A stretch of DNA of 35,740 nucleotides, from contig BRYA01000501.1 in the NCBI GenBank assembly GCA_030267965.1, positions 25,691 through 61,430 on the forward strand. Reading direction: 5' to 3'. This document shows positions 10,492 to 19,857 of the stretch, piece after piece. The DNA is from Triparma columacea. Its lineage: Eukaryota; Sar; Bolidophyceae; Parmales; Triparmaceae. The notes under the pieces were generated by a model that searched no databases, was not told where the DNA came from, and worked only from the letters and a program-made list of their open reading frames with translations. Positions within the stretch are counted from its first letter, which is position 1; each line of letters begins with the position of its first letter. The translations under genes and the position numbers were made by a program.

Positions 10492-11346
10492 TTAAAAGGG
10501 CAGTGACTGGCCCGACCAGTCAAAGAATCCACCGCTATGATCCTCCCCCGCTCCTGCCACAAGCTCGGCAATCGCTGTCGCCGTGAACTCAGCACTGTGC
10601 AACGACTCGTCCCCTGCCTCGTACCGCCTTTGTGTAAAAGGGCTGCTCATTGGCGTGTACGTTGTGCCCGGGTGCACAGACAGAAACGTGATTTTGTGAC
10701 CTCTCCTGTTTGTCTCAATATGCGACAACTTTGTTAAGTGATTCAGTGCTGTCTTTGAGGAACGATAAGACCACCACCCCCCCATCTCGTCGTCTGCGAT
10801 CGACCCCACGCGTGCGCTCAAGTTCACCACAGCGCCTCCTTTTGCCAATAGCGGAAGTAGCTGGCGAGTCGTGTTGATCGGCCCGTATGCATTGATGGCG
10901 AAGGAATCCATGAAGAACGCCTTGTCGATTCCCTTTATGTTCCTCTCAGGCCCTTTCTCCCCGTTTAACAGAACGGCGCAATTGAAAAGCGCACTAACGG
11001 TCTCTCCGTCTTCCTTTATCTGCGAGACCAACGCAGCGACAGAATCGTCATCTGTCACATCAACCCTAGATGTTATAATGTTGGGGTTATCTTCAAACAT
11101 GGTAGGCTCAATCGACCGAGAAACGGCGTACACCTTTCCCTTCTTCCCATACAGCCTTGCAATTTGCTCGCCTATTCCCGACGCCGCTCCCGCTACCACT
11201 ATTGCACCTGAGGTCTCCTGCCACCACAGCAATGGATCTGCCTTGGCAATTGGTGGATAAAGTCCTGGTTGAGTTAGCGGTGGAGGAGGCGGTGGAGTTG
11301 ATAGTCCTCTTGCTGCGGATGGCAGCATGAGCAGCGCTACGTACAT
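10492..11346 (-). CDS. Short-chain dehydrogenase/reductase (classical SDR)
   Basis: This single-exon gene codes 284 residues from an ATG at 11346. The Rossmann nucleotide-binding motif GAASGIG lies at residues 53-59. An Asn in 'FAINAYGP' and the Ser in 'NLSARVGSI' precede the catalytic Tyr194 and Lys198 in 'YRSSK'. 'SVHPGTTYTPMS' matches the substrate-side loop after the active site in C-factor-like SDRs. The first 17 residues are hydrophobic (MYVALLMLPSAARGLST) and followed by a Pro run, so a signal or organelle-targeting peptide is likely. The domain is otherwise of normal length. Substrate and cofactor preference cannot be read from the sequence. It converges with the DUF1295 gene, 47 bases away. 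Confidence 0.88.
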   Translation of the reverse strand: MYVALLMLPSAARGLSTPPPPPPLTQPGLYPPIAKADPLLWWQETSGAIVVAGAASGIGEQIARLYGKKGKVYAVSRSIEPTMFEDNPNIITSRVDVTDDDSVAALVSQIKEDGETVSALFNCAVLLNGEKGPERNIKGIDKAFFMDSFAINAYGPINTTRQLLPLLAKGGAVVNLSARVGSIADDEMGGWWSYRSSKTALNHLTKLSHIETNRRGHKITFLSVHPGTTYTPMSSPFTQRRYEAGDESLHSAEFTATAIAELVAGAGEDHSGGFFDWSGQSLPF

Positions 11347-11638
11347 ATAGGGTGAGATTTGATTATGGTTTTGATGACTCGGGTAAGAACTTAAAGGGAT
11401 AAAGCATGACCAAATGAATGTCCGGGGGAAATTATGTCTACAACGCTCAGATAAAACTCGTTAAACCCAAAAAAATACTTACAAGATTTTTTCAGCACGC
11501 CCTTAATTCTCATTCTGACAAGCATTTCAATGAATAAGATTGGAAAACCTGATCTGGAGCCATGACTGTACCCAAAAAAAACACTTGACGTTTTCACTGC
11601 GGTGCTATACTTTCACCAATTATGTATGCGCCTCTCAC
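11347..11638. other. Intergenic region between the SDR and ABC transporter genes
   Basis: About 290 AT-richer bases lie between two minus-strand genes. They should hold the ABC transporter 3' end and the SDR promoter. I see no open frame or motif of note. Confidence 0.6.
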
Positions 11639-14600
11639 TCAATTTTTGTTCTCGCTCTTCTCCGCCGCCTCGACCATGCCACGGAAGATTCCACCCTTGA
11701 TCTTCATGAGATTGTCGGGCTTATCGAACTCAGCAAGTTTTCCATCGTCAAGAACCAGCACCTTGTCGCTGTCCATGACAGTCCCGAGCCTGTGTGCAAT
11801 CGTCAGGACTGTGCTATCCTTGAAGTTTTCCCTGATCATCTCCTGGATGAGGCGGTCAGTCTCGTTGTCGATACTGGCGGTGGCCTCGTCACACACGAGG
11901 ATCTTGGGCTTGCGCAAGACGCTCCTCGCGATGCACATAAGCTGGCGTTGCCCTTGGCTGAAATTCTCGCCCCCTTCTGTCACCCTCTCCTCGAGCTGCC
12001 CAGGGAGCATGCGAACAACCTCGCCGAGCTGGCACTTCTCCAGGACATCCCATACCTCCTCCTCTGTGCTTGTAGCGAAGGGGTCAAGATTATATCTGAT
12101 GGTGTTGGAGAAGAGCGTAGGGTCCTGTGGAATGATACTGAGCTTGCTTCTTAATGGCAGCGTTCCGATCTTACTAATGTCAACGTCATCAATGGTGATG
12201 GCACCGTCGCAGAGCTCAACGATACGGAACAGGCTAGTCATCAACGAACTCTTCCCGCTACCAGTGCGACCTACAACCCCGATCTTCTTCCCTCCCTCGA
12301 CGTCGAAGGTGAGCTTCTTGAGCACTTCTGGCCCGTCCCTGTACCTCATTGACGCCCCCTTGATAGAGATCTTGCCCTCCTTCGGCCAGTCACTTTCGGT
12401 AGGGTCGTTGTCTGTCTTCTCGGGTGCCTCAGGAGCAACGTTCTGAGACAGGTGGAGGACCCTCTCGACAGATGACATGTTCGCCTCCACTTGAGCAATC
12501 ATCCTTACTCCGTGCTTGAGGAAGTTGGTGGCCTGCTGACTCTCCAGCAGTGCAAGCCCGACCCATCCAGCAGGGATGAAGCTATTCTCGACTGTTGCTA
12601 GGGCGAGACCGGCGATAAATGCACTAATAATCCCCCCGATCATGTCCAGCCTGATGCCAAGCCAATTTCCGGTCTGCTGGACGAGCTGGTAACTTGCATT
12701 GTTGACATCGTAGCCATTTTTGCAGGATTGAGTGAAACGATCCTGCTCCCCATATGCCCTAATGGTGGACGTCCCACTCAAAGTCTGACTAAAATCGGAA
12801 AAGATAGGAGAGCGCGTGATGTTTTCAACTCTCTGAATCTCCGTGCTGGACTTCCTAAACCACTGCTGGATGTAGTAATACATGAAACCAATTGGGATGA
12901 GGGGAATGACGAAGACACCTTTGGTTGCGACGGCAATAGTGATGTAAGACTGGAGGACATTGAACATGGTCCCGGTACCTTGGGCAAGGGACTGTGTAAG
13001 TTCGAGATCGATTTTGTCCATGTCGGCAGCAAACCTATTGAGAACCCTCCCAGCTGGCGTCACGTCGAAGTAGCTGACAGGCGCCCTCATAATGCTCGAG
13101 GTGAGCTCCTCGTGGAGCTGCTCGCTGGCGGCCAGTCGGTGCTGGGCCATGAAAATTGACCTGATAGTCAACGCCAAAACTGCGATTAGCGAGAAAGAGG
13201 TTAGAATGAGGGGCAGGCTCACCGCTGCAAGCTCACCGCTCTGCCCTTCGCTCCGCTTTACGTACCTCCTCCCATGGCCAAAGCTGCGTAAATGTTCAAA
13301 TACCACATGGTCTTGCTGTCAGTGAGGGGAGTGCCCGCGAAAGTCGCCGAGAGGCTTTCGTCCGCCCAAATTGCAAGCCAGAAGCCGGCCCCAATCTCAG
13401 AGGCCTTACCGCAGGCCTGCACGGCAATGATGGTGAAGACAAGCCACCAACCTCCCGCCTTGCAGTAGTGGATGTAAGCCGCGGCGCTTACGCTACCCTC
13501 CTCCCTTTCTTCGTCTTTGGTGAGCGCTTTCCCCTCGGCCTTCTCCTCCTTGGTGAAACTTTTCTTGCCGTCCGGGGCGGCGCTGCTTTCCTGGTACTTT
13601 TCATCTCCTTCGCTCCCAATGGAGTCGGACCTGCTCTTGGTTCTCTCCCTATTGGAGTTCTCCTCCTCGTCGTCGTCGTCGTCCTTGGCGAACTTGACGG
13701 CGCCCGCGAAATCGACCCCCTTTTTAACGAGGTTGTCGTAAGTGTCAAAGTGCTCCACCTTGCCATCCTTCAACATGATGACCTTGTGACACCTGGGCAA
13801 GAAGTGGACATGGTGGGTGACGAGGAGCCTCGTCGTCTTTTCGGCAAAGTTATTGATGGCCTTGTCAAAGAGGTGCTCCCCGACGTGGCTGTCGACCGCA
13901 GAGAGGGGGTCGTCGAGCAGCAAAAGCTGTGTCTTGGGGTTGTAAAGAGCGCGGGCCAAGGAGACCCTCGCCTTCTGCCCTCCGGAGAGGTTGATTCCCT
14001 TCTCCCCAATCTCGGTGAGGTCTCCTGCGGGGAGGACAGCGAGATCGTCGATGAGGGCGCAAGCCTGGACGACCGCGGAGTATCTTGCCTCTTCGTACGC
14101 CCTTCCGAAAAGGATGTTGCCCCTTAGGGTGTCGTTGACGACCCAGGGGGTCTGAGCGCAGTAGCTAGTGAAGTTGTGCGAATTCTCAGAGTTCTTGAAA
14201 GGTAGTTTGACTTTGGACTCTTCGTTCATGGGCTCCATGTCGCCGAGGATACAACTGAGGAAGGAGGACTTTCCAGATCCGACGGACCCAACCACGCCGT
14301 AAAGCTCACCGCGGTCGATGCTCAGGCTGATGTCGGAGAGCGTGGCAGTCTTGGCGTCGAGGAGGGTAATGTTTTCGAGCTCAATGTCGCCATCGTTGGG
14401 AGTTACCACGGCAGAGGGTTCCTTCTTCGACTCTTCCTCCTTCCCCTTGTCCGTGTCCTTCTCCCCCTCGTTCGCAGCTACTCCCCAGCTGAATGTACCA
14501 TCGATAATAATCTCCTGGCTGCCCTTCTCTTCGCCGTTCCCGCAGACGACGTAGTCTGCGAGTTCGGGGAGCTTGAGGAGGGTGTCAATCCTACCCATGG

Positions 14601-16083
14601 CAATTTTGGCCTGAATGTATTGGAGGAATCCCATGGGCATGAAGGCAAACGGAAACCTCATGATGTTGAAGAGGGCCACGGTTGTAAAGGCCTTCGCGGC
14701 ATCGAGGGGTTCACTAGAGGTGGCAGTGTACACAGCGAAAACGACGATGGGTAGAATGATAGGAGTGGAAAGCATAATCATTGAGAATCCTACGGCGGAG
14801 ATGTACGCGAGTCTAGGCGCAAGCGAAGCGAGCGTGGGGGGTGCGGAGGGAAAGGTGAGTGGAAAGGGCTGCAAGGGTGTTTGTAGGGCTGCAAGGGTGT
14901 TTGTAGCCCGACAAGGCATTGCTGCGCTCCTTCGCTGTCTCACCTCGTGAGGAAGAAGAGCTCCTGCTTCCTGACCTCTTCAACCGTCTTACGAAACGGA
15001 GATTCCCAAGCGTAGAATTTGATGATCCTGATGCCATTGAGGATCTCGGAGATGAGCCTGACCCTGTTGTCCGACTCCTTGAGCGTAGCGCGCCTGTTCT
15101 TTCCCACCAAGACGAAGACGCATACGTTGATGGGAATGAGGGCAAAGAGGAAGCCGACTCCCGCGAAGGTTGCGATTCCAACCTCCTGGTAGATGAGGTA
15201 GAGGGAGAAGGCGACCTGGAAAGGGGCTGTAGTCACGAAGCCCATGAATTGGATGAAGCGCTGCACCTGGGTCGTGTCGTTAGACATCATGTTGACGATA
15301 GCACCGGTGGAGGTTTTGGCACGGCCGGCAGAGGAGATCTTCATAATCTTCTCGTATATCATGATCGAGACGGCGGTGCGGACGTAAACTGACATGTGGC
15401 ACATGATGACGTTGTGCCTGGCCTGCAGGAGGGTGACAAAGGTGGGGATCAAAAACATCGCCACGACCTCAAGCCACGGGTCCACCACGGTCGCAACTGT
15501 GGGGTAGGCCTGGAAGTATTTGATGAGGTCGTTCAGGATCAGCACTGGCAGGAACTGCAAAGCAGCAGAGATTACGTAAAGGAACAGAGCATACAGGAAG
15601 CGGCTGACCCCGAACGAATTTACGAGCGCTTTAGCTATCGACTTCTCATCCTCCGGTTGCGCGTTGTAGACCTCCATCACTCTTGCGTGGCAGTTCTCCG
15701 CCTTGTCCTGGGCTGAAGGTCCACCCAAGTCAAGTGGGCTCAAGGGCTTCTTTGCACCTTGACGTAGGAGGGGCGTCAGGTATGACAACCAAACGGTGTT
15801 GAAAATACCAGCGCCATCCTCGAGCGATTGCTGTGTGGGTGGGGTGGGGGGAGAATGAGGGAAAGAAATATTGCGACTATGACTGTACGGATCAGAAGAA
15901 CCCATTCCTCACCTTGGAAAGGATTTCAAGCTGGTCTAGAAGCTTCTGATCAGTGGCGCCGATGTTTTGAGAGGCCTTCGTTTCATCAGGTCTCTCCTCT
16001 GTGTCCCCTAGTCTCCCATTTGCCTTCTTTAGTTCCGCATCGGGCAATTCTGAGGGAAGTGCTTTACTAGACTGAGGGGGCAT
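11639..16083 (-). CDS. ABC transporter, subfamily C (MRP-like full transporter)
   Basis: This ATP-driven exporter of the MRP type probably moves organic anions or conjugates. Four exons join in phase: 16083-15913, 15830-14944, 14812-13266 and 13224-11639, giving about 1396 residues. The introns are 82, 131 and 41 bases. The order is cytosolic N-terminus, TMD1, NBD1, charged linker, TMD2, NBD2, with no extra TMD0. NBD1 has Walker A 'GSVGSGKSS' (about residue 528), '[16 protein letters not shown]' and '[14 protein letters not shown]'. In NBD1, Asp stands where a catalytic Glu is usual, as is typical for ABCC. NBD2 has 'GRTGSGKSS' (about 1187), '[20 protein letters not shown]', '[16 protein letters not shown]' and '[12 protein letters not shown]' with the normal Glu. 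Site 1 is therefore degenerate and site 2 competent. TMD2 carries the ABCC-type '[23 protein letters not shown]'. The substrate is unknown. Confidence 0.92.
14866..14905. repeat. Two perfect 20-base direct repeats inside an ABC transporter intron
   Basis: The unit GGGCTGCAAGGGTGTTTGTA occurs twice without a gap at 14866-14885 and 14886-14905. It lies inside the 131-base intron between exons 2 and 3. On the transcribed strand each copy reads TACAAACACCCTTGCAGCCC, so each carries a CAG and a possible extra acceptor. Confidence 0.95.
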
Positions 16084-16410
16084 TGTGGCCGTTTTGGTGG
16101 TTTGTGTGCTAATGTGTGTGTTTGTACTTGCTATTATTGTTTGTTTGTCGTTCGTTATGTGGAGGAAGGCTTAGTTTGAAAAAAAAGTAGTCAGAAAAAA
16201 TGAAGAGTCAGGTTGCGCGAAGTCATTGGAAAAGTCAGTGATAGATTAGATACTACATTATGAACTAAAAACATACACATCACCACAAAAAGAAAATATA
16301 ACCTCCCGCGTTTCTATTCAACTGCAAATTTAACAATTTCACCTGCAGTAGCGTTGCTCCTTCCTCCTCTGTTAGGGTTATCCTGCCTTCTCCATTTCCC
16401 CCCCCCTCCC
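16084..16410. other. Intergenic region between the ABC transporter and ZC2HC1-like genes
   Basis: About 325 bases hold the ABC transporter promoter (minus strand) and the end of the ZC2HC1-like transcript. The middle is A/T-rich (about 16180-16330). I see no gene. 'GCGTTGCTCCTTC' at 16352 recurs in a golgin intron at 25990. Confidence 0.6.
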
Positions 16411-19400
16411 TCAATCTAGGTAGTAAGTCAGAGGCTTTCCTTCTTTCTTTGCCTTCTCCATCAGACGGTTGTCCCTCATGGCTTGCCTAAAGTTATTGGA
16501 CTCCTCCTTCCACTTATCGCTCTTCTTTTTTGGCTTTGGTTTGAGGCCCTTCTGTTCTTTCACCACTTCCTTCCTCGCCGCAATGGCGAGCTTCTGAGCG
16601 TCACGATCTAAGTGCTCGTTGCCTTGGATTCTGACCTTCGCGCTGTTAAAGACCTTCCTCTTCTTTTTGAACATGGCTATGCACTTTGGCTGTCCATCCT
16701 TCCCCAGGGTTTCGCAAAGTTTTTTGTACGTGGGAGGTGCAAAGGACTTACCGCAGTTTCCGCAGCTAATAAGTTCTCCTTCCGCGTCCATGGGTATTTC
16801 GTTGCTGGTACTCCCACCTCCTAAGCCGCCCGTGGAAAGGGGTGCGGCCACCGCCTGGGTTATCCTAGGCGAGACGGGTGGTGCTGGTTTCTGAATCTCT
16901 TGCCAGTGCTCTACCGGTGGGGGCGGTGCCCTCTTCGGCTTGCTGCTTCTCTGCCCCCCCCCTTGCCGGCCTTTCTGGTAGTTTTGCTCGAATTGGTCGA
17001 ACATTTCTTGCTCCTGTAGCTTCTTAGACGTCCCCCCCCCTCCTCCTCCCCCCATCATCATTTGCCTGTACTCCTCCTGCTCCCTCTCGAATGCGCTCAT
17101 TCCCCCTCCTCCCCCCCCCCCTCCGCCGACAGGAGCTTCATGCTGTTGTTGCCTCTGCTGTTGTGGTTGCCTCTGCTGTTGTTGTTGCCTCTGCTGCTGC
17201 TGTTGCTCCCTCTGCTGTCTCTGCTTTGCCTCCTTCATTTCTCTCTGGCTTTGCTCCCTCCTCTCTCTGGCCTCCCTGTCCCTCTTCTCCCTCTGCTCTC
17301 TTTTCTGTCTCTGTTTTCTCGTAAAGCTGTCCTCAACCTCCGCGATTTCGTCCCCGGTGGCAAAGTCGGAATTCCATTCGGGTTGTTTCTTCCTCCCCCC
17401 TCGTCCCCCTCCGCCGCCCGTGTTCGTAGCCCCTCCCCATACTTGTGCATCCTCCGCCTCCGCTCCAGCGACGCCATCCTGACCGTCGTCAAGTGCGCCG
17501 TAAATTTGTTCCTGGTCTATGCTTGTGTCTGTGTTCCAGTCGGGCAGCGCCTTCTCTTTCCTCCTCCTCGTGACCTTAGCCTCCACCTTGCTTCCCTCCT
17601 CCCCGCTCTGCCTCCTCCCCAACCTTCCTGCCCCGCTCCTTTCCGCTGCAGCCTTGGCCCTAGGGCTCATCTCTCTCGGAGAGTAGTCGGGAGTCGTCTG
17701 GGCTCTATACTTGATGCTACTAGCGTCTACACTCGCCGACACTTTGGTTTGGGCGTTAAAGGCCCCCTTTGTGACAACGTGCCTGCTGCCGTCGGTGGAC
17801 GGCATCATGGTTCCCGCGCTCTTGCTGTGTCTCTGCTGCTGTCTGCTGGCCATACGCTGTTGAAGGACGCTTAGCTTGTTGTCCTCGTCGAAGCCGTTCT
17901 TAATAGTCTTGCTCCAGTGCTCCCCACCGCTAGTTGCTTCTGAGGAACTTCCCTCCACCCTGAAGCTCTGCGATCTCGCCTCTCCCTTGGGAGGCAAAGC
18001 TCTTCTGGCCCTTGCCCCCTCCCTCTCGGGGCTCGTCCACAGGTCGCTCATGTCCCTCGTGTTCTTGTGCTTCCACTGTCCTTCCGCTGCACCCTCAATA
18101 TTCTTCTCCCCACCGTGGCTTCCCTTTTCCTTCACAGCAGTCCCCAAGTTGACATTGGCCATCATGTCCGTCTGCTGCTCCATTTGCTCCCTCTCGAGCA
18201 TCTCCCTTTGTTTTTTCATCCTCTCCCTCTTCCTGTTGGCCACAGCCGGGTTTACACGCCCCCTTCCTCTGCCCCTCGCGTTCCTGGGAGGTATAGCCGG
18301 GGCATCCTCGTCGCCCCCGTTGTCATCATCCCTTACAGTGGTGGCCTTGAGTCCGTGGACGGACTCGTCGTAAAGGTAAGGAGAAGAGTTCGAGTTCGAG
18401 GTCGTGGTAGCGAAGTCGTTGGTGCCCGCATTCGAAACCCCTGTCTCCTGATAATTCTGCATGAACTGGGATTGGTAGCCAGGGCTGGCGAGTTCAGGGG
18501 TAGGCAGCTTCACGTCGCCCCTCTCCCTGACCTCCGAAGTGAGAGCGTCCGAGCCGCTCGGAGAAGGAACCGACGCGTTGCTTCCGCCCGTAGAGTTGAG
18601 GTTAACCCCTCCGGCGGGGTTGCTTCCAAAGGTGGTGAATCCTCTGTGTTAAGGGGGTGGGTAGCGTGAATTTGACTGTCAGCTTTCTTCCTTATTTCCA
18701 CACCCGGCTATCCTCGATATCCATATCCCTCACCTGTATCCAACGTTGACTGTGGACATGTTCTCCTTGACCTGCTCATCCTGGTAGAAATTGTCAAGGC
18801 TGTCAGAAGCAAGCTCAGCTAGGGTCCGTTCTGTGGACCGGGCGGCCTGGCCACCGCGGGGCTCGGGTGACCTATTATTCTTATGTGCAGGAAGAGGCTC
18901 GTCGTCGAAGGGGTTCGAGTAATGCTGGCGATTCGAGGACGGGGGTTGCTGGGGCTTGAGCTGTTGTGCTGTCTTGACCTTTGCACCTCCACCTCCACCA
19001 CCCCTCTGCTGACTCTGGTAATTTTGTTCGTACTGATCGAACATATTAGCCTCCTGCTGTGCCTTGGTGGTGGGCGCCTGTGCGTTGAAATTTGAAGAGG
19101 GATCAAATGTATTGAGAGAAGCATCCATGGCCGCACCCCCAGCCTTGTTGGCTCTCTCCTCCCTAAGCTTCTTGGCGCGCTCCTAGTGGGTTTAGGAGGG
19201 AAAATTGTCGGGGTAGGATTAGCAAAAAGCAACAAAATAACGCGTTAGTGTCCGCGATTGCCAGTTATTTTTGAGTTCAATGTCGATTTAACCCAACGAC
19301 CAGATCAAAAATGAGACAATTGTAGGAACGCAGCACGTTGCCTTCCAAACTCACCATGGCGTCTTTCCGCTTGGATGCCCAAGCATTAGGATCATAGTCC

Positions 19401-19420
19401 TTTCCTCCTCTCGTCGACAT
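16411..19420 (-). CDS. ZC2HC1-like protein with degenerate C-terminal zinc finger
   Basis: Three exons join in phase: 19420-19355 (ATG, donor GTGAGT), 19182-18734 (donor GTGAGG) and 18643-16411, giving about 915 residues. The N-terminus 'KDYDPNAWASKRKDAM', continued by 'ERAKKLREER', is a conserved start also seen in protist ZC2HC1-type proteins. The middle is low-complexity and charged, with poly-Gln, Gly-rich and Arg/Glu coiled-coil stretches. Near the C-terminus, 'LISCGNCGKSFAPPTYKKLC', the following 'KCIAMF' and 'KKRKVFNSAKVRI' match the ZC2HC1 finger and its trailing basic segment. The ligand pattern is Cys-Cys-Cys-Cys-like, and the usual His is not visible. A short motif MFDQ(Y/F)EQNYQ occurs in exons 2 and 3, with a related 'SQFMQNYQ' between. 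Function in this family is poorly known. It is head to head with CCDC39. Confidence 0.75.
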
Positions 19421-19857
19421 GTGAACTTGAGGTGGTGAAAGTGATTTTGGACGACGCCGAGGCCGAGAGGTTAGGGAGGTGGAGGGAGTGGGAGGTTTTT
19501 GGTTTTTTGGCGGGCCCGTCTGGTATTAAAATGTCTCCCTCGGTGCGCACGAAAAGATGGAGTCGTTATAGGGTTGGTGCTCGCTCAATTGAGCACAGAG
19601 CAAGTCCTTTCAGGTTACTTTATTTCTTCCATTTCCAGTGTAATTAGCGTAAACGCAATCTCTCGTGAACTACTCGTCGCATAAACCTCACCCGCTCCAT
19701 TCAATCTTTTTTTTTTAGTTCTCGTGTTTCTGGGTCCTGCATTCTTGGGATGGGACAAAAGGAAAAATCAGTTGCCCTCAATTAATTTTGCTTTCCACAA
19801 CAGCCCAACAGAGTTGAAAGTAAACCCACCAGTCCTCAGCCAACTTACGTTTTTGAT
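19421..19857. promoter_or_regulatory. Shared divergent promoter of the ZC2HC1-like gene and CCDC39
   Basis: Two divergent starts are 437 bases apart with no other gene between. A perfect 12-base palindrome, GCTCAATTGAGC, sits at 19583-19594 and is flanked so that GTGCTC...GAGCAC also pair. An 8-base palindrome GTGCGCAC lies nearby at about 19543. A GTTGCC half-site resembling half an RFX X-box occurs at about 19771, but I see no full X-box. A poly-T run is at 19708-19717. Confidence 0.4.

Noticed and set aside
11639..16083. Several separate ABC half-transporter genes
   Set aside because: The four open frames join with proper donors, acceptors and phases, in the order TMD1-NBD1-TMD2-NBD2 expected of one ABCC protein.
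17062..17874. 270-codon plus-strand open frame opposite the ZC2HC1-like gene
   Set aside because: It mirrors the Gln/Gly/Arg-rich coding strand as a Leu/Pro/Ser run and has no domain. The minus strand has matched splice sites and family motifs.
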